A stretch of DNA of 64,000 nt from NCBI GenBank assembly GCA_951213105.1, contig OX578134.1, positions 142,041,450 through 142,105,449 of the forward strand, given 5' to 3'. The notes below the pieces were generated by a model. The model saw only the letters and a program-made list of their open reading frames with translations. It was not told the DNA's origin and searched no databases. Made by a program: the position numbers and the translations under genes. Below, piece after piece: positions 26,771-37,835 of the stretch. Positions within the stretch are counted from its first letter, which is position 1; each line of letters starts with the position of its first letter. This DNA is from Amaurobius ferox. Its lineage: Eukaryota; Arthropoda; Arachnida; Araneae; Amaurobiidae.

Positions 26771-27397
26771 AGTGAAAAGATAAGTAATCATATTTAAGAG
26801 CTAGTTTCGCGAAATTACTATTTATCATTAAAATAAATAATTTGAAACTAATTATAGAGTGACAGATGAATACTCATAGCATTAGGGTTAAAACTATTCA
26901 AAAGTCCTACTATATCCTATAATAATCTACTTGCGAATTTTTCATGCATTCATATTCCATGTTATTTCAGTTCATTTTTCATTGTAATGAGCGCAAATGT
27001 GGAGACGAAATTCTCTTTACAGGTTTCTTTCTTAAGAAAGCCATCATTAAAGTCAATTTGAAAGTTGTTTGTCCCAAAATGGTAAAGATTTCATGAAACT
27101 ATTGAATTAAATGAACTTCAGATGAGTTGTGCTAATTAATACTATTTTATTGGTCATCACATCAGAAATGAAACAGGTGGAATTATAACGAATTAATGTC
27201 AGAATAAAGGCGAAAATACATTTTTTTCTATTAAATGATATATAACAGAAAATAATCAAATTCTTACGTCCATCAATATTCAAAGAACTATATTTTTTCA
27301 CAGTAGTTAAAATTAGGCGAATTATGGAAAATTATTACTATTTCTTTACGTAAATATTATGTACCAAAACACAATTTAAGTATTTCTGCGTCGTTTA
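26771..27397. other. Unassigned AT-rich DNA
   Basis: No gene or repeat is recognised. Confidence 0.4.
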
Positions 27398-28812
27398 TTA
27401 CACTTTACAACATAGTTGAAAAGTGTTTATGAGGTTGTTCATTCTGCCTGTCTGTCTGTCTGTCCGTTAGCACGATAACTGCCGCAAAAATTACTTTATC
27501 AAAATGAAATTTTATTAACAGTTTACAACATAGTTGAAAAGTGTTTATGACTTTGTTCATTCTGTCTGTCTGTCTGTCTGTCTGTCCGTTAGTACGATAA
27601 CTGCCGCAAAAATGTATCAAAATCAAATTTTAGTATGTTGTTCAGACGGTCTGTGGAACCTATGGGAATATAAGTGAATGATATCACCCAATTAGCTTTG
27701 GATTGAACCCGGGTTGAAGAAATAAAATACATGGAACCCTATGGAACCTAATTTTTCAAACATTTTTTATGTTGATTTAAAATTCACAAATTGCTTAGAG
27801 AATTTTTAAAAATATTAAAATTATCCCATGAAATATATAAAAAAAATTTCAGCGAAATATATTCAGTAGTTTTTTAAATAAAAATTAAAATAATAATTAC
27901 ATCCCTTATATGAATAGATCACGTGATCATTACATGAAGAGATCACGTAACCCACTTCAAAATAAAGTATGGCATCCATCTTGTGTCAAAATCGTGATTT
28001 TTAGAGTTCTTTTTAATTCATATTTCGCGTTGCATCCGCCCTAAAACCGCTTTATTTTTGCTTAAATTCTGTGCATCTACATTCTGAAACAACGCAATTA
28101 CAATATAGTTGAGTTTAAATAATCATCCAAATTTAATTATTTCTTCAACGAAGCCTACTTTTAACTTATGGAGGATGTAAATACCAAAATATATAGAATA
28201 GATTGTATAAGAACTGCTGCATTTCTTTAACGCAAAATTATTTAGCCCACGGAGTCTGCAATATAACTGATATGAATGAAACAATGTTTGATTTTACAGA
28301 GAAGAAAACGATTTTTTGATGAAGTTTAGAGCATAGAGTTAAATTACTTGTACCTCCATGATTTAAATTTTAAATGAAATTAAATATTGTAGTATTATGA
28401 TGAATGAAATGAATGGAAAAATATTTATGAATGAAACGCTGCTTTTATTTAAAGAGCCAGCCGATTTAAATTTCGATGACGTCATTTGAAAAAGTTCATT
28501 TGTTTTCGATGACGTTTTCAAATATAATAAATTAATGTAGTATTATGATAATTCTAAAATTATTACGGAGGAATGTATCACATTTTAGATATGTTTAAAC
28601 CAGGCAATTTATATTTGACTGCCGTCATTTAAATGAAGTTCATTTTTTTCAAAGTTTTAAGTTTTCAAATATAATAAATTAATGTAGTATTGTGATAATT
28701 TAAACAATATTACCGTGGAATGTATCGCACTTTAGAGATGTTTAAATAAAACTGCATTGGTGTTGGAAAGTGTTTCATAATCAATGCTTTATGCATGATT
28801 GATTTTTCTGAT
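27398..28812 (+). repeat. Repeat family B, unit 3 with duplicated head
   Basis: The first ~118 bp (head plus TCTG core) appear twice, at 27398-27517 and from 27518. The body then runs collinearly with units 1 and 2 to 'ggaaagtgtttcataatcaa'. The partial head duplication suggests slippage or unequal exchange at the TCTG core. Confidence 0.75.
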
Positions 28813-29270
28813 TTAATACTCATATGAACGATTTCATTTTTGTGTTTGTTCAGGTAGTCTTAAAAAGTTAATCTTCTCCATAATAATAAAATTAAACATA
28901 TTGAGAATAACAATCAGTTCTCTACGTTGCATAATGTGAAATATAAAATGTTACATAGCTAGTAAACATAAAGTTATTAGCGGTCTATCTGCAACTTTTC
29001 TTCATTTATTATACCCCCAGATACCCAGCCACTATTTTGTCCTAGCATATTCTATGTGGTCCACTAACAAGCACTTCAGACAAAATAAATGCTCGTAGAT
29101 AAGCTCCCCCTCCCCCCCCCCCCCCACACACACAGTTCTTCACAAATGGAGAAATGTTTCTTTTTTAGCATACTTTCCGGCAGAATTTTTAATGGAAAAC
29201 CCAATAAAAATGTCAACAGTTATTTTACTATCTATTGCACATAGCCAGGTAACATTAGAAGTGCAAGTAA
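28813..29270. other. Unassigned DNA with C-rich tract
   Basis: A C-rich run, 'ctccccctcccccccccccccc', followed by a short CA repeat, lies at about 29106-29134. Nothing else is recognised. Confidence 0.5.
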
Positions 29271-29933
29271 ATACAATAGTAAATAAAATTGGCATCACGT
29301 CTGATTTTAACCAGCAGAAACAACAAGATCACAACTATAATAGAAGGTATTTATTTGACTTCTTTAAGACGTACAAAACTTTAAAAGGCTAGAGCGGTTT
29401 CGAGCGTACATACGCTCGTCATCAGTGGTTACATGGAAATAGGGATGATCGTTCATATATAGACCAGAAAATTACAAATTTGTAATTTTGACCCCGTTCA
29501 TATTTTAAGTTATGCTTGGCGACTCATTCTCGACACCATGCAATTCAAGTCTCTTCATAGTTATCTTAGACGTCATCCTCTCGGGGATTGGACCTGATTG
29601 CCCCCATTTTTTTAAATGTTTTGAATTTGAAAATTCTGTAATAAAATTGTAATTTTTTCGTGATTTATTCTCGATTTTTTAAATGAAAAATGTTTTGTAT
29701 TTTTGGATTCTCCTTAGATAAACGTAAGTTTATTGATAATTGTATTTATACAAATTTGTCACCTTTTTAGGTCTATATATGAACGACCGTTCCTATTTCC
29801 ATGTAGCCACTGATGAAGAGCGTATTTACGCTCGAAAGCGCTCTGGTCTTTTAAAGTTTTGTACGTCTTAAAGAAGTGAAATTAATACCTTCTATTATAG
29901 TTGTGATCTTGTTATTTCCGCCAATACAATAGT
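29271..29933. mobile_element. Foldback (long-TIR) element with hammerhead-like motifs in both arms
   Basis: The arms at about 29312-29475 and 29770-29922 are inverted copies of each other. Shared blocks are 'aagatcacaactataatagaaggtatt', 'cttctttaagacgtacaaaactttaaaag' and 'ggtctatatatgaacga'. Each arm contains CTGATGA, one extra base, a GAGCGT/ACGCTC stem, and then GAAA, which resembles the hammerhead ribozyme core. The centre is AT-rich. An exact 10-bp direct repeat ATACAATAGT at 29271-29280 and 29924-29933 may be the target-site duplication. The family was not identified. Confidence 0.65.
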
Positions 29934-30886
29934 GTGTAAAATTTCTTGAAGTAAATAGAAACATCGTAAAAATGAAAGGAACAAAAGTTGAATATTTCCA
30001 ATGTATATGAAGAAATTCGGAAATAAATACAGCGAAACATAGTCTGCGATTTCAGCCGTTAGATCGTTCATTAATCAGTTTTTCATTCAAATGTATGTAT
30101 AATTGGCCAACTATGATGTGTTTGAAATATACCTAATTTTTAATTTAAATAACGTTGAATAATCAACAACTGTTTATGTACATACAAACATATTCCAGCA
30201 TAAGGTATAGTTATGTTCTTCTATATCTTTTTTTTTTCTATACAATTTTCCTACATAACAAATATATACGTATTTCTCGCGTAAGAATGCATTGATTTTA
30301 TCAAAATTACTTGTGCACTGAAAGCTCACATGCACTTCGAGAGGACTAGGAATTCAAAATGAAAATATTGTTGAAATTGAAAACTTCTGTCTGAACAAAG
30401 TTATAATTTACAAACCTATTCTGACGCATAAAAACGCATCCTTTCTGAGGTATCGGATAAAAAAGAATGTATTTTGTGGAACAATTAAACATCTACACTA
30501 AACCGCTGCTACTAATTTTAACATTAAACTATAATTATTTTTCTTAAATAAACCTACAAATAATTAATCCTATAACCAACCCTATTAATTTATTTTTTTA
30601 GGACTGTCAAAATGTTCTTTAGCTTTTATAACGAAATTTTACACCTGCATCTGGATTAGAAATTCTTTAACAAACGACAGTGAAGTTGCACAGCACCCTA
30701 TATTTAAATGAATAAACATGTGAAAAACATATTGGCATATGTTATATCAAACTACTAATAAGCGTGTATGTACCATTTATCCGTGAATGTGCATCTTTTA
30801 AATAATCAAACACATCTTTTGAACGCAACGACATCTTTTGAATAATCAAATGAAATATCCATTAAAGTTACCACTAAGTATAAATA
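29934..30886. other. Unassigned AT-rich DNA
   Basis: No gene or repeat is recognised. Confidence 0.45.
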
Positions 30887-31660
30887 CATCATCTAAAAAT
30901 ATAACTTCATTATTGGAATTAAGTTATCATTTAAACCTTCATTATTGGAGTTAAGTTATCATTTAACCCAGTGCTTACACTTGATTTGGAGTACTATTTC
31001 TAACTATAAATTATTTGATTATTTAATTAAATAATTAATTTTTTGGAACAAAGATGCTTAAGCATTTTCTATTCACCATATTTCATTTCAAAATGTCATC
31101 ATCTAAAATTATAACTTCATTATTGGAATTAAGTTATCATTTAAACCTTCATTATTGGAGTTAAGTTATCATTTAACCCAGTGCTTACACTTGATTTGGA
31201 GTACTATTTCTAACTATAAATTATTTGATTATTTAATTAAATAATTAATTTTTTGGAACAAAGATGCTTAAGCATTTTCTATTCACCATATTTCATTTCA
31301 AAATGTCATCATCTAAAAATATAACTTCATTATTGGAATTAAGTTATCATTTAAACCTTCATTATTGGAGTTAAGTTATCATTTAACCCAGTGCTTACAC
31401 TTGATTTGGAGTACTATTTCTGACTATAAATTATTTGATTATTTAATTAAATAATTAATTTTTTGGAACAAAGATGCTTAAGCATTTTCTATTCACCATA
31501 TTTCATTTCAAAATGTTACAATCTTAGACTACTATTTCTAACTATAATTGGAGTACTATTTCTAACTATAAATTATTTGATTATTTAATTAAATAATTAA
31601 TTTTTTGGAACAAAGATGCTTAAGCATTTTCTATTCACCATATGTCATTTCAAAATGTTA
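30887..31660 (+). repeat. 210-bp tandem satellite, about 3.6 units
   Basis: Units start at 30887, 31097 and 31307 with 'catcatctaaaa' and are nearly identical. A fourth, truncated unit runs from about 31545 to 31660. Each unit contains an internal near-duplicate, 'cttcattattgga(a/g)ttaagttatcattta', and an 18-bp perfect palindrome ATTATTTAATTAAATAAT. Confidence 0.9.
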
Positions 31661-31684
31661 CAATCTTAGACTATAACTTTAACT

Positions 31685-32345
31685 GTAACCATTTTTGAGT
31701 TGGCTCTCAGACTCTTCCTGCATTCCTTTCGACAACTTCAGGTGACAGTGACATTTTATGTTATTTTATTCTTAATCAAATTGAAATTCTTTAGATGTTA
31801 TTGTTTTTTTATACAGTGGCATTGGACTGGCTTATGCATTTTGATATTTATGTTGTATTTATTATTATTAATTCTGATCAAATTATCTCCATTTTTTTAC
31901 GCCGGAGCATGTGCATAATTTCTGTAATAAAATTTGTAGTGATACACACAGAAACGTAGAATTTCAGTATTACCGAACAAAGTATGGCTCTTGAGAACGT
32001 ACATGGTTTCGGAAGTCATTTGAACTTTTATTATATTTGATTTTTTTTTGTGTGTTCATCCTTGTGTGCTCATTCAGCTCATTGACTACTCTTGTACTTA
32101 CACCATGTATGTTAATGTATGGAACAAGGGGTTTAGTACCTGTATTACATATATGATTTTTTTTTAATTAAATATTAATTTCATTATTGGGTGTAGTTAC
32201 AGGTTTAAATTATATCATGGCTTTCTCAACATGATATCCAGATTTCAAATGCTAACTTTATATGGAACAGGGTGCGAGGGGTATTTAGTACCTACTCAGT
32301 ACCTCTTTTATTTATAAAGGTGTTTTCCTTACATTTAAAAAATGC
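31685..32345 (+). repeat. Dispersed repeat family C copy 1
   Basis: It matches 56695-57290 and, in part, 58020-58285. Shared landmarks are 'catgtgcataatttctgtaataaaattt', 'cacagaaacg', 'catggtttcgga', 'ggaacaaggggttta' and 'gtacctgtattac'. There are no visible TIRs or coding region. The family is unknown. Confidence 0.65.
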
Positions 32346-32989
32346 CTAATTAATAAAAAGAAGTATTAAATACAGAATCATCCACCAAGTGGAAAACAAA
32401 ATGCAAGTTTCTAGTCATCAAGCTGACGATAATCAAGAAACAGCAATGGAATGGATAGAAAATCGATAATAGAAAATCAAATAAAATCCAAGCATTAAAG
32501 CTATACACGTAATAAGCAGCAGGCCTAAATAAATGAATTGTTCATTGATCTGGTACATGATTGTGTGATTGTTAATAAAGCGAAATTATCACAATATGTA
32601 GTGCAAGTCATGTGTTGCCCATGTCAGATTACATTGAAATCATATTTTTTCAGTACTTTTCATTTTATTTGTGTTGGAATAAATGTCTTAACTCTATGTA
32701 TTATTCAAAAATACTTATGAATAAGGCAGTGTGAGAGAATTATAGAATTTTGCAATATTTTTATTGACTAATTGATATGTTACTCACATAATTTGATAAT
32801 CGAAATTATCATTTCATTACTCTCATCACTTTTGCTCACCTCACAAAATATGCATCACTATTTTCTAAATAAATCTTTATTGACATATTTTGAAACATGG
32901 GTAAAAGTAGGCAAATGGGTTCAATAAAGAAATGCTTTTACTGTGATTAATTTTGCCAGTAAAACGCATCAAAATTAATAATATATACC
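32346..32989. other. Unassigned AT-rich DNA
   Basis: No gene is recognised. Confidence 0.4.
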
Positions 32990-33150
32990 ACACTATGTGC
33001 TTTCGCATCGCCGATGCATAATTTTCCCACCTTAGAGGCCTTACGCGTTTATCACAAATGAGAAAACAGTTAGAGTTGACAGATTGCAGACTGCATGAGT
33101 AAGATTGACAGTGAGTTCCATGCTGCAAGCTGAAAGCCTATTACGGAACA
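32990..33150 (+). repeat. Repeat family E copy 2
   Basis: This is collinear with 26575-26770. It sits directly before the tandem array at 33165-33690, and copy 1 is likewise followed by the start of a similar 'ggattccataa' block. Confidence 0.6.
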
Positions 33151-33164
33151 TTACGTACGACTAG

Positions 33165-33690
33165 CAGATATTCCGTAATTGATTGCAAAGTTATGATTAA
33201 CTCTTTGAAAGTATTAGTATAGGCAGTGAAATTTCTTAAATTTACTTTCTATACATGACCCATAGGAATCCATAATGGATTGCAAAGTTATGATTAAATC
33301 ATTGAAATAAAAGCATTTGCGAGATAATTTTCTTTAAGTTACGTCCCTTAAAATACTTTCTAAACACGTCCAGTAGGGATTTCAAAGTGGATTGAAAAGT
33401 TATCATTAAAACATTGAAAATATTAGTCTTTTGTGAAGGAGTTTTCTTAAAATTACTTTCTGTAAGATTACTTTCTCTATACCACCCGTAGGGATTCCAT
33501 ATTAGATTATAAAGTTATGATTAAATCATTGAAATTATAGCTTTTGTGAGAAAATTTTAATAAAATTACTTTTCTTAAAATACTTTCTAAACTCGTCTAT
33601 TGGGGATTTCAAAATGTATTGCAAAGTTACGATTAAAGCAGTGGACATATTAGTATTTTGATGGAATTTTTGTAAATTACTTTCTGTGAA
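33165..33690 (+). repeat. Diverged tandem repeat, ~115-bp unit, about 5 units
   Basis: The recurring pattern is 'attgcaaagttatgattaaatcattgaaa', 'ttttcttaaattactttct', then 'cccgtagggattcca'. Units differ by many substitutions and small indels, so the array is old. Confidence 0.65.
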
Positions 33691-33904
33691 CTTTAAAGAA
33701 TATAGTTACTACTTATAAGGGAAAGGGACTAATTTTAAAAAATGTTGGTTTGAGTGTTTTGATCTTTGCCATCTTTATACTTTTCTTACATACATAATAT
33801 AATGTATAGGGGAAGTATTGAGACTGAGTCGAAAATTTGAATGCTTGTTTTCCACGGAAGATCAGGTTTCAATCACCCTGAGTCTGTATGTATGGTAGTG
33901 ATTA
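33691..33904. other. Unassigned DNA
   Basis: No gene is recognised. Confidence 0.35.
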
Positions 33905-34022
33905 TGTATGTTGGTGTGTGCGTGTTTGTGTATGTGTACGTGTGTTTGTGTATGTGTGCGTATGTTTGTGTATGTGTGCGTGTGTTTGTGTATGTGTGCG
34001 TGTGTTTGTGTATGTGTGCTTG
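33905..34022 (+). repeat. 20-bp minisatellite (GTGTTTGTGTATGTGTGCGT)n
   Basis: About five imperfect 20-bp units with strong strand asymmetry: G/T on the plus strand. It ends next to 'cgtcagtctgtgagtctgtagac'. The long frames seen through it on both strands are repeat artefacts. Confidence 0.8.
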
Positions 34023-34104
34023 TATTCGTCAGTCTGTGAGTCTGTAGACAAGTTATCTCTCGAACGCATGAGGCGCTTCGAATAGAATTCTGTACGATTA
34101 TTAC

Positions 34105-34421
34105 AATTATTGAATACTGCGGGGCGTGACAGCCCAGTGATTAGCACGCGGGAGTTGCCCTCGTTGGGCTCGGGTTCGATTCCCGCCACTGCCAAAACTG
34201 CCGCCGTGTTCACGCGGAGTTCGATCACGTTAAACATGTGGGTCTGTAAGTCTTTCCGAGAGGTTGATGGTAGGGAAGTAGGGCTTGGTACCTGTGGATG
34301 CCTCCTCCACTGGGTTCCGGTCAAAATTGGGTGGCACTTCTCAGCCGTCCAAACAGATACCTTACACCTTACCTTTCTGGTAGGTCGGACAGTCTGGGTC
34401 GAAGAAGAATTATTGAAAACT
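34105..34421 (+). mobile_element. tRNA-derived SINE (family 1), full length, with TSDs
   Basis: This copy is nearly collinear with the one at 124-441. Box B GGTTCGATTCC lies at 34173-34183, and the 3' domain ends GGACAGTCTGGGTC. The flanks are imperfect 14-bp target-site duplications, AATTATTGAATACT at 34105-34118 and AATTATTGAAAACT at 34408-34421. One stem position in the 3' hairpin is mismatched (C against A). Confidence 0.85.
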
Positions 34422-35482
34422 GAGCTCTACTGATTTTAAGCGCAATCGGTTGTTTGGAAGACCCCTATTTCCGAATGAATTTTTGAAAAAAATACTAAAA
34501 AATCTACAATTTTTAAAATTAATAAAATAATTGAATGTAATAATTTAATATAATTAAATAATTGAATACAATTCATAAAATAATTGACTAAATAATGATT
34601 AACGAAATATTGAATGTTTTTCAAATAAATTTATCTAAAATATTATAAAAGTAATATGTATTGTCCAATATGTTCACTTTATCTGCAATATTTGATAATT
34701 AATTTGGTAACTTAACGACTACTCTGGCGAAATATCGCCAACTTGGCAATTTTATAAAATGGTGACAAATTGATGAAAATTTTGTCAAATTGTCAAAAAT
34801 GACGAAAATAATTAATTAACAAAATATTTTAATATGTAGGCTATATTGAGTAGCCGATGCTATTCATATTTCATAATGTAAAATTAGATCTGTTTGAAAT
34901 ATAAGTTAGTTTGGTATTTCGAAAATAAAAATGCTTACATGTTAAAATCCAGAAATGCGTCAGAAATTAATATACATTTAATATACATAAATACATAGTT
35001 CAAATGGCTGTATCAATTTCTGTATTCAATGTTAAAATGTTCATCGGACGTAGATCCTGTGCATCATTTATTTGCAGTAAAAAAAGCAAAGGGACTGCAT
35101 TAGATAGTAAAAGTCATGTGTTGCCCACACTAATTTTTTAGGAAATGAAGCCAAATTTCGCTCACGAACAGCAGTTTAAATTGATATTGATACTCATTAT
35201 TTGTGACAAAAATGTCTTTGCGCGTATAGATAGTAGATAATATTTTATATGACTTTGCGCATGTCATCATATGACTGATTGACATCTAATATTTTATATA
35301 GTATGGATGCAAGGCAGAAATTGAAAATTACATATTGGTAAAAAGGGGAGTGTTAGTTTTAGGACTCATGTAGAAATGACACATATGCATTTCATCAATA
35401 TTAAGCCAGTATATTTAAATCCATGAATGGTTTTTCTATTATTTTAATCACTATGTTTAAATATAAACTATAGAAAATATCA
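34422..35482. other. Unassigned AT-rich DNA
   Basis: No gene or classifiable repeat is recognised. Confidence 0.45.
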
Positions 35483-35893
35483 CTACAAATAATATAAGAT
35501 GATAAAATCTTAATTTAAAAAACGCCACATATACATCTAAAGATTAAAATAAAAATATAACATATTTAGTTCAACTTAAATTGCTATTTACCATAGAAGC
35601 AAAATCATAATTAACGTGTATGAATTTAACGCTGTTAACTAACATATTTTCATGACTTATAGGAAAATGAGCAATTTTTGCGTTGTTGCGCAATCTACAA
35701 ATATTATAAGATGATAAAATCTTAATTAAAATAACACCACATATACATCTAAAGATTAAAATTAAAATATAACATATTAAGTTAAATTTAAATTGCTATT
35801 TACCATGGAATCAAAATTAACGTGTATGAATTTTAAGATGTTAACTAACAGTTTTTCATGACTTGTAGGAAAATGATCAATTTTTGCGCTGTT
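35483..35893 (+). repeat. Two-unit tandem duplication, ~212-bp unit
   Basis: Units start at 35483 and 35695 with 'ctacaaata.tataagatgataaaatctta' and end with 'caatttttgcg.tgtt'. The units differ by scattered changes. Confidence 0.8.
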
Positions 35894-36512
35894 TGTCTCA
35901 TTAATAATGGTATGTATTCATTGTAATCTGACATTAATTATGTGGATTTCGAAAAGCTTTATATATTTTAGAAGCTGTCCCAAATGTTTATTTCAACCGT
36001 CTGTCTAACGGAATGCGTTTAACGGAATCTATCAATTAACAACGCAATCTCAAGATAATATCTTTAAGTTCCGAAGATGACAAGGAAGGCATGTATTATT
36101 GTTTAATGCATTTAAATGAAAATAGTATTCATCTTCCGAAAATATAGAATTCATTTTGTTCTTTGAGAAAATATGCCTTTCAGAAACACTTGCTTCTTAA
36201 CAATAATGTTATTTATTGCGTTAAAATATATATTTATATTGTAAAGGAAGAACTTGGTAAAGTGTATTAATAAAAGGAACACATGATTAGCAAATGATAA
36301 TGAAACGCCGCATATTGTTTTGAATATTTTATATATTAATCCATTAATATCATATTTTTAGTTATTCGAATTAAAAGTATAAAAGAACTGCAGGAGCCAT
36401 ATATTTAAGTGAATTATAGTGTTATTATGTGTTATGTATTAGGAATTATATATTACTAGAACGAATCGCCCGACGTTGGACGGGTCCTAAATAAGTGCCC
36501 ACTATTTATATA
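35894..36512. other. Unassigned AT-rich DNA
   Basis: Near 36462 there is 'acgaatcgcccgacgttggacggg', similar in style to the start of repeat D at 52.66 kb. No gene is seen. Confidence 0.4.
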
Positions 36513-36558
36513 CAGGGTGATTAAAAAAAGATGGGCCAAACTATACTAGGTGGTATTA

Positions 36559-36701
36559 CACACCAAATCAAGGCCGGTCGTCCAAATAGATGCTCAAGTC
36601 TTCTGGATGAGTCGGACGGCCTGGGGTTTCCACACCAAATCAAGGGTTACCTTACACCTTTCTGGTAGGTCGGACGGACTGGGTCTCAACACCAAATCAA
36701 G
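36559..36701 (+). repeat. Array of two SINE-tail modules between three copies of one 13-15-bp target repeat
   Basis: CACACCAAATCAAGG lies at 36559-36573 and 36631-36645. The core ACACCAAATCAAG recurs at 36689-36701. The first module (about 58 bp) has stem halves GGTCGTCC/GGACGGCC. The second (about 45 bp) is 5'-truncated: it begins 'ggttaccttacacc' and keeps only the 3' stem half, GGACGGACTGGG. The 5' truncation is what target-primed reverse transcription would leave. Confidence 0.8.
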
Positions 36702-37020
36702 CACTTTTCGTCATAGTTAACCGGGTCGGAAATGAAATGTACGCTCTAGTGAACTCTAATGGTGAAACGGATGAGGTGAGACGAAAATACAAGAATGACT
36801 TAGAAGTTATAAAATGACATTTAATAAACAATAGATTCAGTAATGGCTTAAAAGAGAGACCGCCAACCAAAATGTACGTCTCCCAACGGCGATGGAGAGT
36901 TTGACAAACTTTTTGGAACAGACCAGGCATGTCGCGACTTCGGCAGCAGCAGCCGAAATTCTGGCGTCGAATTCCTTCCTCTTCAGATTCAAGGAGAGTA
37001 TCACAGACAAGACTCTTGAG
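36697..37020 (-). pseudogene. Mariner-like transposase C-terminal remnant
   Basis: On the minus strand one frame gives FDARISAAAAEV. After a frame change, MPGLFQKVCQTLHRRWETYI follows at about 36930. This matches the usual end of one invertebrate mariner-like transposase group: a helix 'R(I)..A.AEV..', then 'ML.RV...L.RR...CI...G.HFEHL'. The catalytic triad region is missing and there is at least one frameshift, so it cannot encode a working enzyme. The surrounding terminal inverted repeats fit this reading. The assignment rests on pattern recall of the family C-terminus; no database search was run. Confidence 0.55.
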
Positions 37021-37046
37021 ATATCTCCATAAAACTGAGTTAATAC

Positions 37047-37216
37047 ACTACAGATCGGGCCCTTCGACCGTTCAAACAGTTACCTTACACCTTTCTGGTA
37101 GGTTGGACGGTCTGGGTTTCAACAACAACAACTACAGATCGGGCCCGGCCACACATATTGCTACCGTAAACCCTTGGTTTGGTCGTGTGGTCTGGGTCTT
37201 CAACTACAGATCGGGC
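37047..37216 (+). repeat. Array of two SINE-tail modules between three copies of a 14-bp target repeat
   Basis: ACTACAGATCGGGC occurs exactly at 37047-37060, 37131-37144 and 37203-37216. Module 1 (70 bp) has stem GACCGTTC/GGACGGTC and an (AAC) tail. Module 2 (58 bp) has stem GGCCACAC/GTGTGGTC and a different loop. The two modules are not copies of each other, so a simple tandem duplication of module plus repeat does not explain the array. Confidence 0.82.
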
Positions 37217-37371
37217 GATCGCTGTGCCCAAGGTATGGGACCACCTCGCCCAATCCATCGTCCTGTAACGCCAATACTTTTCATTTCCGACTCGGTATAT
37301 GACGGAAAATGATTTGTGTGGTGTATACTACCACCTCGTAAAGTTTGGCCCATATTTTTTTTATCATTCTG

Positions 37372-37835
37372 ATTAATTAACTAATCATCTTAAATATATA
37401 CATTTGAGTACTTAAATATATACATTTATAATGCGACTAATGTATGAAAGTCGCTACATACATTAGTCGCTTTATGGCTTCAAATTGATATTTGGTTTTT
37501 AATTTGTAGTATATAAAAATAACCTCATTATTAACGATTTCATACACTAGTAGTTTCTAGGTTCGAGTCAATATAGTTTCCATTGCTATTTCAATCAGGT
37601 TTGGGAAAATATGTTTTATGTGCATTGCTTTTATGGTATTTTAATATCATTTTGAAAATACATGATATGACCACTTAGTTAAAAATTCCATACAATAATT
37701 ATAATATGCTGATGTGGGATTTTGTCCCCCCCAGCCGCCTTTTCAGATCTTTGGATAGTTATTAGTGTTGCTTAAAGTAATTTAAGGGTTTTCTATAATT
37801 GACTTGGTTTTTAAAGTGTTTTTATGTTTATTGAG
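37372..37835. other. Unassigned AT-rich DNA
   Basis: A short inverted match 'atgcgactaatgtatg' / 'catacattagtcgc' lies at about 37431-37471 (hairpin). No gene is seen. Confidence 0.45.

Larger units (their letters stand above)
36513..37371 (-). mobile_element. Degenerate mariner-like DNA transposon, host of two SINE-tail arrays
   Basis: The ends form long imperfect terminal inverted repeats of about 45 bp. The left reads CAGGGTGAT, then 'gatgggccaaactatactaggtggta'. The right, read inward, is CAGAATGAT, then 'tatgggccaaactttacgaggtggta'. The left end follows 'tatata', and its TACAGGGTG start is shared with the relic ending at 59537. Inside, the minus strand keeps a transposase C-terminal remnant at about 36697-37020. 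The rest is filled by hairpin-module arrays at 36559-36701 and 37047-37216. Confidence 0.7.

Noticed and set aside
33841..34324. Frames of 65-140 codons over the GT-rich minisatellite and SINE
   Set aside because: They are explained fully by the 20-bp repeat and the SINE family 1 body; the frame continues across unrelated repeat borders.
36929..37312. 127-codon plus-strand frame
   Set aside because: It runs across the SINE-tail modules and the antisense of the transposase remnant; the apparent repeats in the protein are the target duplications.
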